A stretch of DNA of 64,000 bases. It comes from Lithodes maja (taxonomy: Eukaryota > Arthropoda > Malacostraca > Decapoda > Lithodidae). This document shows positions 55,657 through 64,000 of this stretch, in pieces. The notes below the pieces were generated by a model. The model was not told where the DNA came from. It saw nothing but the letters and a program-made list of their open reading frames with translations, and did not search any database. Within the stretch, counting starts at the first letter, position 1, and each line of letters begins with the position of its first letter. The translations under genes and the position numbers were made by a program. The stretch is from the NCBI GenBank assembly GCA_037953745.1, contig JBAKBP010007413.1, positions 1-64,000 of the forward strand. The letters run 5' to 3'.

Positions 55657-57062
55657 TTTTCGGTCACCAGGTAAGAGGTCCTTTGCAACTATTGCAGGAT
55701 AGCCTACTTGGCCAGGAGGGGAACCAAAACCTCCTCAAGTATGTTTCAGATTTCAAAACCCGGCTGAGATCCTCATGTGAGTTTGCAGCTCAAAACTTGA
55801 CAGTGGCTAAAAGCTCCATGAAGAACTGGTATGACAGAAAAGCCCGTGAGAGGGAGTTTCAGCCCGGTGATGAGGTTTTGGTCCTGCTCCCCCTTTTTGG
55901 CCAACCTTTATCTGCCAAGTTCAGGGGCCCACAGAAGATCATTCAGAGGGTGAGCATTACCGATTATCTAGTAACTACCCCAGACAGGAGAAAGCCCACG
56001 CAAGTATTCCATATAAATATGTTGAAAACCTACCATAGGTCCCCTGATTCCTCTCCTCCAGATTCTCCCACTGTGGCAGTGAATGTCAGGACCTGTGGAC
56101 AGCCTGGTGCGGACGAAGTCTTCAGTTCTCTTACTGACCCGCAACAGACTGTTCCAGAGCCTGAAGGTATCCATGCAGACTTTGACTTGTCATGTAGCCT
56201 ATCCAACTTTAAGTATAACTCAGTAGCTTGGTGGGAATTACCATCTAAACTATGTCATCTTCCCTCTGATCAAGCGAACAAACTAATCTCTGTTTTATCT
56301 CAGTCTCCCAGTGTGTTCCGTGATACTCCAGGGCTCACTTCTTTGGCCGTGCACGACATCGACGTAGGGGATGCAACACCCATTAAACTATCCACCTACC
56401 GTGTCTCACCACAACGCAGGAGTATACTGCAGGTCGAGCTTGACTTCATGTTGTCAAACGAGCTGATCACTAGGGCCTTAAGCCAGTGGAGTAGTCCGGT
56501 CATACTTGTGCCAAAGCCAGACGGGAGCCATAGGTTATGTATGGACTATAGGCAAGTTAATGCTGTCACAAAGAACGATACCTACCCACTGCCACGGATC
56601 GACGACTGCATTGACAAGATTGGTACAGCCACCTATATCAGCAAGATTGACTTAATGAAGGGATATTGGCAAGTAGCTCTCACCCCTAGAGCGAGGGCAA
56701 TATCATGCTTTGTAGTCAATAATCAAGCCTTCTGCTGTAATGTAATGCCCTACGGCTTGAAAAACGCTCCAGCTACATTCCAGCGCCTCATGAATTTGGT
56801 GACTGAAGGGGTACCTGGATGCGTTGTCTACATCGATGATATTCTTATCTTTTCACAGTCATGGGAGGAGCATCTTTACCAACTTAGATTGCTGTTCTTA
56901 AAGCTTGCTGATGCCAATCTGGTGGTTAATCTTAAGAAATGCACCTTTGTAAAGAGTACGGTCCAGTATCTAGGATATACGGTAGGTCAGGGGCAGGTTG
57001 CACCTCCTCAAGCAAAGGTAGAGTCTATTCTAGAATTCCCAACTCTAGCACTAAGAAACATA
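55657..57062 (+). pseudogene. Element B integrase C-terminus and reverse transcriptase
   Basis: Begins with the end of integrase (SAKFRGPQKI; TTPDRRKPTQVFHINMLK). RT follows: VHDIDVGDATPIKL, WSSPVILVPKPDGSHRLCMD, DLMKGYWQV, VMPYGLKNAPATFQ and the catalytic VVYIDDILIF (about 56826-56853). The frame is lost near 57040-57060 at the thumb, where the next frame reads QRYLGMIGYYRHF. RT similarity is to Ty3/Gypsy. Confidence 0.85.
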
Positions 57063-57635
57063 TCCAAAGGTACCTAGGAATGATTGGTTATTATAGGCAT
57101 TTCATCTTAAACTTTTCCAGGTTAACAGCTCCCCTGACAGATCTTCTCCGTAAGGATGTGAAGTTTGAGTGGTCCTCCGAATGTGAGGAGGCCTTTAATG
57201 CTACCAAATATATTTTATCAAATTATCCTGTACTCCGAGCTCCTGATTTTAACAGATCTTTTTTCCCTAGCAGTGGATGTGAGCAATACCGGGGATGGTG
57301 CAGTATTGCTACAGGAAGACGACTGTGAAGTATTGCATCCTGTGTGCTATTTTAGCAAAAAATTAAATTCTGCTTAACGTAACTATTCAGTCATTGAGAA
57401 GGAGCTGTTATCATTAATTTTATCCCTTCAATACTTTGCTGTCTATGTGCAATCTGCCTCTGGTGCCATCACTGTGTATACTGACCATCACTCCTTAACA
57501 TGTTTGCATAAGTTCCAAAATAAAAACCAACGACTGACCAGGTGGAGTTTGTTGCTGCAGGAATACTCCCTGGATGTTAAACATATTAAGGGGGTCCAGA
57601 ATGTGCTAGCCGATTGCCTATCACGTATCTATTAA
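57063..57635 (+). pseudogene. Element B RNase H, broken
   Basis: YLGMIGYYRHFILNFSRL leads into the RNase H domain. A frameshift lies at a T6 run (57259-57264), and CAA changed to TAA at 57375-57377. The frame then resumes RNYSVIEKELLSL, with VYTDHHSLTCLHKF, and ends ADCLSRIY at 57635. Confidence 0.8.
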
Positions 57636-57654
57636 AGATGGCATTTACCAGGTT

Positions 57655-57920
57655 GGCCTCATACAGCAGTAAGATTAACTTAATGAGAGGATTTTTGCAA
57701 TTAGCTCTCCCTTGTGAGCGAGGTAAATATTATGCTTTAGTAGTGCGCTTTCCAGCCTTCTGCTGTGAGATAATGCCCTTGCAGATCGAATAACGCTCCA
57801 GCTACATTTCCGGCTATGTTCTGATGTGGGTACCTGGAGACATTGCCTACTTTGGGTGATATCCTTATTATATCCTCATTATAATCTTGCTGTTGCCAAT
57901 CTGGTGGTGAATCTGATTAT
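57655..57920 (+). pseudogene. Decayed duplicate of the RT palm segment in B's 3' non-coding region
   Basis: Lines up with 56635-56930: agtaagatta.cttaatgag.gga with agcaagattgacttaatgaaggga; ttctgctgtgagataatgccct with ttctgctgtaatgtaatgccct; aacgctccagctacatt in both; gccaatctggtggt.aatct in both. Several indels and stops. It lies between the RNase H stop and the polypurine tract. Confidence 0.75.
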
Positions 57921-57963
57921 GTATTATGAATATTATGTACTATACTCCTTAAAACTCTTTTCT

Positions 57964-57975
57964 AGGGGGGAGGTC
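57964..57975 (+). promoter_or_regulatory. Element B polypurine tract
   Basis: AGGGGGGAGG directly before the 3' LTR. Confidence 0.7.
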
Positions 57976-59207
57976 TGACAATAACGGAGCCCTGTATGTG
58001 TTTATTTAAGAGTTAGAATTAATAGTTGAAGGAGTGCCGAATTACCCAGGCGGCGAAGCAGACCAGCGAGCGGAACCAGCGAGTGGAAACAGCTCGCCTG
58101 CATACCAGAATAAATAAGCCTTCACACCTGCGTGCGTCATATGGGACCTGCAAAACTACTTCGATGACCCGACGCTATAACGATGATCGACGCCATGAGA
58201 CGCCATTGGACCATGCACCTGCTACGCAACTAGAGGAGCTGTGATTGGGGCGTGCACCATCCCCCGCCTCCTAATTCGTTCCTACACCATCATTGCATAG
58301 TATATAAGACCCGAGTAGTGGGCATTCAAATCAGTCTCATTTGGAGTTGGGAAGGTGAACTTGCAGCTGGAGGAAGACGGGGTGAAGTATTATAATGGGA
58401 TTGTGACTGTCAGTCTGATTATATAAGTGTGTGTTAAGTGTGTTCGGTGTAAACACTTACGTTATGTTGGTTAGTGAGATATGTGATTGGGAATTAATGT
58501 TAACGCTACTATTATGTACTTAACTATTTTAGTTGACTGACTTGTGGACTAAAGCAACTCTTCAAGTAATTGGGTTATGATAAAAGTAATACTATTGTTT
58601 TTATTAATACTTGCGAGTTCTTTAATTTTCTTTTAATTAAGCTTACATTGCTGGTAAGAACAAGAATGATGATACTATTGTCTCATATTAGTAATATCGC
58701 CTTAGACTAACATGGCTGTTTTATTGTTACTTCTAGTGATTTCCTAAGCTGAAGAAATTTCTTTTAGCTTCAAAATATTATTTTTGCTTTTCATATTATT
58801 TGAGTGAGACCTGAATCGAATCTATGAAGCGTCCTGTAACTTGATTTACTCATAATCAAACCTCAATGTTACGTGGTTAAGAAATACATTTATCTAATTA
58901 TTAAATATATATCTAACTTTTTGTGTGACTTTGATATTAATCCTGATAATAATAATATAAAACTATTAACGTAAGACAAGAACCAAGAATAATAACTACA
59001 TTCAATATAAATAAGAGGACATATAAGAAAACTAGTTATACATTCAAAAAGGGTAAGAGACAGAAATATTCTTACCTTAATATTTATCTTTCAAGACTTG
59101 ATACATAATTAATAGTCCTTCTTTAGATATAACTTATTCGGTTCATAACCATAGCCTACTAAGCTTAGGTTAAATAATAATTCTTTATAAATACTACATG
59201 ACTTTAA

Positions 59208-59687
59208 CCCTCTATTAGCGGCGCGCAACATAAGTCGAGTTAAATAAATTTGAACTATGTGGCGGCGCGCGACATAGGTCGTGTGGCAATTTCAGCACAT
59301 AATGTTGCTGAGAGAGAGAGACAAGTGATGGCAGGAGAGTAGCGAGCGTATGACTGCTCCAGACCACCGCGGCGGGCCTACTGACACGAATCCCACCCTC
59401 CTCCATCCTCTCACACTCGCTACATACTGAAATGTATGGGGAAAGTACCGAATTACATGGTTTTTGCACTCGTGTTGCGTGGTTGTTGCACGAAAACTAG
59501 CGATCATACAAGGATCGTTGTGGTGTTATTGGAAAGCTCTGTTTATGCCCTTTCAGGGATAGATGCTTGTTTTACGCTCTGGATCTTATTTAGGCATGAA
59601 AATGATCAAGTAAACAGCCCTATTTTGGCTAAAAACACCCCGCTGTGCGGTACATGTAAATAGACCGCCTAGCCCACCAATAAGGTG
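59208..59687. mobile_element. P-family piggyBac MITE R
   Basis: TTAA at 59204-59207 and 59688-59691. The left end CCCTCTATTAGCGGCGCGC, followed by aacataagtcgag, matches P; the right end reads CACCTTATTGGTGGGC inward. 480 bp, no coding capacity. Confidence 0.85.
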
Positions 59688-60225
59688 TTAATTAATTTCA
59701 GTATTTTTTCATAATTAAAGAGTGTCAGTCAATAAAGGATACCAAGTCCTAAGATCCAAAAGGAAAGGAAGCAACAACAGGAAATAATTTTATTAGATTT
59801 ACCTTTCGTTTTGCCTTCAGCTGACTGATACCTTAACCCACAGAACCCCAGCGACGCAGCGTTTGCGTCCAAAATGTATGCAACGCTAAACCCCAGCGAC
59901 ACTGAAGGTGCGTCCTGGTTAATTACTCCGGTCCTATGGCACCTACAGGGCTCAGATTTGTATGGGAACTGTAAGTATCCCACGCAACAATGGAGATGGT
60001 CGAAAACTCCTAAAGTCCACCCACGTGTGCGTGTGAGCGCGTAAAACCCGGTTTTTGCCTGTTCATTTCCCCATGTTAATTCAGACTTTCGGGCGCCCCG
60101 TAGGACCCCTTAATGACCTAGGGGATCGTTTTTTTGAGAGTTTTCCTTCATTTCTAACTGATTCCTGGTGTTTTCTGGATTTTTTGTTATAACCTGCTGG
60201 TCCTTGAGTGTAAATTTATTATTAA

Positions 60226-61156
60226 CCTCTGAAGTGCGCATGGGGGTAATTAGACACCTCTCCCTGTGCGCATGTATTTGAGGTGTTTCCGTCACTAAAA
60301 TATTCATTGTACCATTAATAGCATTAATACTTATCCATATTGTGCCGCCTCTCCACATCTTTCCCCGTAGAACTAGGGCAGCTGAGAGCGCCCATGAATT
60401 TACACTTTCTCCTCCACAATGCAGAACTTCTGCTTATCAGAATTCATTTATCCCCAGAGCTACTACTCTTTGGAATTCACTTCCCTCGAATTGCTTTCCA
60501 CAAACTTACAATCTAAAAATGTTTAAATCCAGTTGTTACAAACATTTTATGAATGGAGGATGCCTTTAGGCACATGGACCTTTTTGTTTTATCTGTGTTT
60601 TTCCTTCCTCCGTTCATTGTCTCTAAAAAAGAAAAAAAAAAAAATCGCCTATTATGGGTTGATTATAAAGGTATTAACCTGAAACAACAATACAACGAGT
60701 GAAAACAGCGTTTGGATGGTCAAAATCGGAGATATAGCCCGCGAGTTGTATAATGTATGGGTGAGGCAAGCTGCTTTCCCGCCAATTTCCCCCAAGGCCA
60801 CTGAGACACAGTCGATCGATACTCTCTCTCTCTCTCTTGCATTCGCTTGCTCTCAGTGATGACCACACCCTGCAACCGGATTTCTAATGTTAGCACGAAA
60901 ATATACCTCAGAATAAGGGAATAACAGGGAAAATAGGTGATAACTGAAGGAGAGGAGGAAAGTGGGGAAGGAGGGGAGGTAGAGGACTGAGATTTTGCAT
61001 GGCCCAGGGGCCAAAACAAAATAAAAAAATAAAAAAATAAAAATATATATATTTTTTTTTTTCGATGTCAAAAGTTGATTTTTTTTTCTCTGACTCTTTA
61101 GAGTCTCCCCGCAGTCCGCCTGGGGAACTCTTAAGAGTCTCCCTGCAGTTCCCGGG
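60226..61156 (+). mobile_element. piggyBac MITE family M, copy 4, with nested LINE tail
   Basis: TTAA at 60222-60225 and 61157-61160. Ends CCTCTGAAGTGCGCA and cctgcagttcccggg. The family sequence breaks after 'tccatat' (about 60341) and resumes at 'cgcctattatgg' (about 60646). Confidence 0.9.
60342..60645 (+). mobile_element. LINE 3' end nested in M4
   Basis: The frame ends YQNSFIPRATTLWNSLPSNC, then LKMFKSSCYKHF, the typical SF.PR....WN.LP...F..K tail of a LINE RT, followed by a short 3' UTR and an A-rich tail (60631-60644). Insertion into M4 shows the LINE was active after M4 moved. Confidence 0.75.
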
Positions 61157-61245
61157 TTAATTAGCTGGTGCTCAGCGGGTTAATATATATCTCTGTGCAA
61201 TCTAGTTTCATCAAGTTAACCACTTGAGGATCAAGATACGTAACA

Positions 61246-61495
61246 ATATATATGCAGTATATAATTTTATTTTTTTATTTACCGTATATATTTCTATTTT
61301 ATTTTATATATATTTTTTTTTATTAGGCCTATTTTTTTGTCTTGTCCCACTCCCTGTTGTGTTGTTGTTGTTGCTGTTCCCCAGACTGTCTGGCCGAACA
61401 GCCCCAAGGTCCCGAGCAGGGCCAAGGCCATAAACGAGCACCCCTTCCTGGCTGTATTATGTGCCTATGTCAAATATTATATTATATACATGTAT
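61246..61495. other. Repeat fragment, no gene
   Basis: T-rich sequence, then a block with tgttgttgttgctgttccccagactgtctggc and aaggccataaacgag that recurs at 61725-61815 and, inverted, near 11.9 kb. Confidence 0.5.
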
Positions 61496-61511
61496 TATAT
61501 ATATATATATC

Positions 61512-61599
<88 letters not shown>
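61496..61599. repeat. (TA)n microsatellite
   Basis: About 100 bp of almost pure TA; overlapping Tyr/Ile frames are artefacts. Confidence 0.95.
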
Positions 61600-61601
<2 letters not shown>

Positions 61602-61905
61602 AGTATAGTATATATACAGTATATTATAATTTATTATTTTTGTATTTATATTTATATTTGTTTTATTTATATACATATATATTTATATTTTTTGTTTTAT
61701 TATTAGGCCTATTTTTTTCCCCTTCACTGTTGTGTTGTTGTTGCTGTTCCCCAGGCTGTCTGGCCAAACAGCCCAAGGTCCCATGCAAGGCCAAGGCCAT
61801 AAACGAGAACCCCTTCCCGGCTGCAAATTTGTTTTTTAGCCGGAAGTTCCGCAAACCGGAGTTTGGCAACACTGCCCCACCATAATCATATTATATTAGA
61901 TTAAC

Positions 61906-62120
61906 TTAACCTAACCTAACCTAACCTAACCTAATTTAATCTAATCTAATCTAATTTTGTTTAAGCTAAAATAAAAAATAAAAATATATAAAATACACAG
62001 ATCCTAACCTAACCTAACTTAACCTAATATAATATATTATTATATAACTAAAATAACAAAATAAAAATATAAAATACACCAGATCCTAACCTAACCTAAC
62101 TTAACCTAATATAATCTAAT
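61906..62120. repeat. Telomere-like (CCTAA)n tracts
   Basis: Five perfect CCTAA units at 61910-61934 (TTAGG on the other strand, the arthropod telomere unit), then CTAAT variants. Shorter CCTAACCTAACCTAACTTAACC tracts recur at 62008 and 62087 within a ~80-bp repeat. Too short to be a telomere. Confidence 0.7.
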
Positions 62121-62164
62121 ATTATATAACTAAAATAACAAAATAAAAATAAAAACTACACTGG

Positions 62165-62242
62165 ATCTAAGTGGACTCTAACACTGGCTTTCTTGTGTGA
62201 GTGGTCAGACTCCTACAAACTGAGCTACGAAGTCACACGGTA
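62165..62242 (-). repeat. tRNA-like SINE or tRNA pseudogene
   Basis: On the minus strand GACTTCGTAGCTCAGTTTGT resembles a tRNA 5' half with A box; GTTAGAGTCC about 45 bp later resembles a decayed B box. No clean acceptor stem. Confidence 0.4.
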
Positions 62243-62756
62243 ACTATGATGTGAAGGCTATAATTATAAACGCGGTTGGGCCTGCCTGCCTGCCTCTCTC
62301 TCTCTCTCTCTCTCTCTCTCCTTCCTTCCCTTCCATCCTTGGCGTCATGACTTATTTTTCCCTTTAGTTTAGGCTAAGTCTAATATAATATGATTATGGT
62401 GGGGCAGTGTTGCCAAAGTGCTGAATCTGAGTGTACAGTGGTGCCGCGTGTCCGGTTTGCGGAACCGCCGGCTAAAATTAATTTCGCTTCCCGGCTGTAT
62501 TATATGCCTATGTCAAATATTATGTATCATATATATAATATATATATATAATATATATATATATATATAGATATATATATATATTTTCTTTAATACATAC
62601 GAGGTTGAAAGAAATGGCAATTTCTGCGTTGGAAATTTTATTATTCAAAGTTTCCAGTCTCTGATGAGTTTCGCTGGGTGGCAGGAAGTAGATGAAGAGA
62701 TGAGCAAAATTCATGGTGGTACAGGGTTACATTAAAGTACATGAAGATACAGGATA

Positions 62757-62791
62757 TACGACGCGTTTCACTGGACAACCAGCATTATCAA
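62757..62791 (-). ncRNA. Hammerhead-ribozyme-like motif, degenerate
   Basis: On the minus strand: TTGATAA (62791-62785; consensus CTGANGA), stem CTGG-TTGT-CCAG (62782-62771), then GAAACGCGTCGTA (62769-62757). In the last part ACG pairs with CGT around a 3-nt loop and cleavage would follow TA. Penelope-like elements often carry minimal hammerheads with just such a 3-bp stem III. The C3 and G8 equivalents are T and A, which would still pair; stem I is not evident. It may be inactive. Confidence 0.35.
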
Positions 62792-63011
62792 GTAAGGAAG
62801 GAATGATATAAAAGGTAAACAGGAAGGGTATATACAGTATAGAGGGTGGAGGATCAGAGGAGGCGGAAAACAGGGGCAAAAGTCTGCTATTGGTGGAAGG
62901 GTAAACTAGGAGAGAGAAAGGGGGTAACCGCTTCACGCATGCGCACTGGATGCGGGATGGTGGTCGGTAGGTGGGGTCGAAGCTGATTGGCTGCGTGTCG
63001 AGGGGCGTGGC

Positions 63012-63422
63012 CTAAGTTCTGTGGCGCCTGCAGAAGACGAAGCTGAAGGAGGTAGCGCGGGGGCTGCGTGGGCGAGGAGGGGTGTTAGGTCCTGTAGGGT
63101 AGTGCCTTTTGGCAGAAGGAAGGATCTGAAGGTCCAGAGTTTGGTTGTTGATGTTGGGATGTAAGGCTTGGATATATAAAGCTTCGAGTATAGGTAATCT
63201 CCTTGGGTCACTTTCTTTATCGAGTATGGTGGTGTGTTTCTCTAACGCGTTGCGTGTGAGGTGAGGGTGGTTAGGGGTGAGAGAGTGGTCTTTGATGGCT
63301 CCAGCCTGAAGGTGAAAAGTTAACCGACGTGAAAGACGAGTCTGCGTCATACCAATATAGGAATGAGGTCCACAGTCCTCATAATTACAGGTATGTTGGT
63401 AAATGACGTGATCGTCGGTCAT
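63012..63422 (-). CDS. Penelope GIY-YIG endonuclease domain
   Basis: The frame reads DDHVIYQHTC, then HSYIGMTQTRLSRRLTFHL, then a His-containing helix region and ILEALYIQALHPNINNQ. The IG.T.TRLSRRL signature identifies the GIY-YIG nuclease fused to the RT of Penelope-like elements; it nicks the target for priming. Codons upstream of the Met (63423-63551) are in the same frame and read NKIKLIIYYKSPKTSNLVLR, normally continuous with RT. The stop at 63552-63554 separates them from the RT part. Confidence 0.8.
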   Translation of the reverse strand: MTDDHVIYQHTCNYEDCGPHSYIGMTQTRLSRRLTFHLQAGAIKDHSLTPNHPHLTRNALEKHTTILDKESDPRRLPILEALYIQALHPNINNQTLDLQILPSAKRHYPTGPNTPPRPRSPRATSFSFVFCRRHRT

Positions 63423-63551
63423 CGGGCTCTTTATCTTGGTGGAGGCTGGTTTGTTGCGGAGAACGAGGTTGGAGGTCTTGGGGGATTTGTAATAAATTAT
63501 TAATTTGATTTTGTTTTCCGGGTTGGTTGGGTGGAAATGCTTGGAGATTAT

Positions 63552-63990
63552 TTATTTTAAGACGGTCTCGTCATTTTTGTGTTCAGAGGACATGTAATTG
63601 CGGTAGAAGATCTTAATTTCATTGGGGGGGGTCAATGTTGGGAGGGCTTTGGGTGTACCATTTTTCAAGATGGTGGTTGATGGTGCTGGAGATGTCGGAG
63701 TTGGAGTATCCGTTATTTACTAAAACTTGGGATAGTCTTTCTAGTTCCTGGTGGGTGTCGGCCCAGGTAGAGCAGTGCGTGAGGGCTCTCCTAACATAGG
63801 CGGAGATGGAGGATAGAAGATAACGGCGGGGGCATTCACTATCGCCGTTGAGGCATTGTCCTGTGTTAGTTGGTTTAATGTAGACGGTGGTTTTGAACCC
63901 ATGGTCGTTCAGAGCTACGAGGATGTCGAGGAAGGGGAGTTGTCCATTGTTAGATTTTTCAAAGGTGAAGTTAAGTCCGGAGGAGGTCAT
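63552..63990 (-). pseudogene. Penelope RT C-terminal region, frameshifted
   Basis: Encodes LNFTFEKSNNGQLPFLDILV, then KTTVYIKPTNTGQCLN, the conserved block after the Penelope RT palm. The frame is lost at a G8 run (63624-63631) and resumes as NEIKIFYRNYMSSEHKNDET until TAA at 63552-63554. The upstream RT domains are outside the window. The homopolymer makes a sequencing error possible, but the in-frame TAA is independent of it. Confidence 0.8.
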
Positions 63991-64000
63991 GAAGCGACGC

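Larger units (their letters stand above)
59837..61179. mobile_element. piggyBac-type MITE S2, with nested M4
   Basis: TTAA at 59833-59836 and 61180-61183. The left end CCCACAGAACCCCAGCGACGC resembles S1; the right end, read inward, is CCCGCTGAGCACCAGC. M4 is inserted near its right end. Confidence 0.8.
37963..61245 (+). mobile_element. LTR retrotransposon B, Gmr1-like, decayed and full of nested insertions
   Basis: The 5' LTR (37963-41858) and 3' LTR (57976-61245) are each about 1.44 kb once nested elements are subtracted. Both begin TGACA (with a shared preceding TC) and end GATACGTAACA. The order inside is PBS-like site, disrupted gag, zinc knuckle, protease, integrase, RT, RNase H, PPT. 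The pol frame has several frameshifts and a stop. Inserted elements are D2 and S1 (5' LTR), C with M3 and N (gag), and R and S2 with M4 and a LINE tail (3' LTR). Flanking AT repeats hide the target duplication. Confidence 0.85.
57976..61245 (+). repeat. Element B 3' LTR, with nested insertions
   Basis: Matches the 5' LTR outside insertions R (59208-59687) and S2 (59837-61179). At both places the 5' LTR shows the empty TTAA site (gactttaattag near 41645; gataccttaatata near 41791). Confidence 0.85.
61855..62425. repeat. Inverted repeat bracketing CCTAA repeats and a SINE
   Basis: ttggcaacactgccccacc, followed by ataatcatattatatta at 61863-61898, is repeated in inverted form at 62385-62420. 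The block may be a small foldback or MITE unit. Confidence 0.5.
62590..64000 (-). mobile_element. Penelope-like element (GIY-YIG type), truncated by the window edge
   Basis: RT C-terminal region at 63619-63990, GIY-YIG endonuclease at 63012-63422, then a 3' region with a frame ending HQRLETLNNKISNAEIAISF (about 62690-62600). The element is damaged by a frameshift and a stop between RT and endonuclease. It continues beyond the right edge. Confidence 0.85.

Noticed and set aside
61337..61885. Frames rich in Tyr/Ile around 61.4-61.9 kb
   Set aside because: They are translations of the (TA)n microsatellite.

Overview
The window looks like a gene-poor, repeat-dominated chromosome segment of an arthropod, most plausibly a decapod crustacean. 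The reasons are a short (CCTAA)n tract (the arthropod telomere unit), dense (GA)n, (TA)n and (GATA)n microsatellites, many TTAA-flanked piggyBac families, Penelope and non-LTR relics, and Ty3/Gypsy elements of the Gmr1 type, in which integrase precedes reverse transcriptase. This is inference; no database search was possible.

Left part (1-18.3 kb). The only host gene I recognise is a lipase maturation factor 1 (LMF1)-like gene on the minus strand. Exons are visible at 9789-10024, 3245-3422 and 1662-1808, with compatible intron phases. One middle exon is not found, the last visible exon has a frameshift, and the tail of one exon is duplicated at 2578-2655. Around and inside the introns lie non-LTR fragments (1-790, 802-966, 1300-1384, 5822-6150, 8223-8450), tRNA-like SINEs, a pogo/Tigger-type MITE (7832-8119), a DDE-less piggyBac (D1, 3467-5465), a nested pair of piggyBac MITEs (10793-11841) and a foldback element with long inverted ends (about 12.85-15.8 kb).

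Middle part (18.4-28.5 kb). A 6.0-kb piggyBac element, P (18378-24401), has a two-exon transposase whose splice is supported by frame continuity. Its intron carries two tandem arrays, one made of 126-bp units that each hold an approximately 80-nt hairpin. A tyrosine-recombinase fragment (24430-25045, DIRS-like) follows. Next comes Q (25317-27971), a P-family deletion derivative that keeps exon 1 and has a MITE inserted in its own terminus.

Right part (28.5-61.2 kb). Two Gmr1-like LTR retrotransposons lie head to head, 129 bp apart. Element A (28490-37833, minus) has 1817-bp LTRs with only two differences noticed and a single 1687-codon gag-pol frame. Element B (37963-61245, plus) is decayed and filled with later insertions: a second DDE-less piggyBac (D2) and MITE S1 in its 5' LTR; MITEs R, S2, M4 and a LINE tail in its 3' LTR; and piggyBac C (41963-53747) in gag. 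C is itself split by MITE M3 and by N, a non-autonomous LTR element (45353-50981). Because the two B LTRs carry different insertions, each provides the empty site for the other.

Right edge (61.2-64 kb). AT repeats, telomere-like CCTAA repeats and a tRNA-like SINE lead into a Penelope-like element (about 62590-64000 and beyond, minus) with a GIY-YIG endonuclease and a degenerate hammerhead-ribozyme-like motif.

The genes here mostly act on DNA rather than on cell physiology: transposases, reverse transcriptases, integrases and a recombinase. The clearest biology is the ecology between elements: piggyBac MITEs that insert into the ends of other piggyBacs, CRD-only transposase derivatives, and a non-autonomous LTR element sharing a primer-binding-site core with the autonomous Gmr1-like elements.
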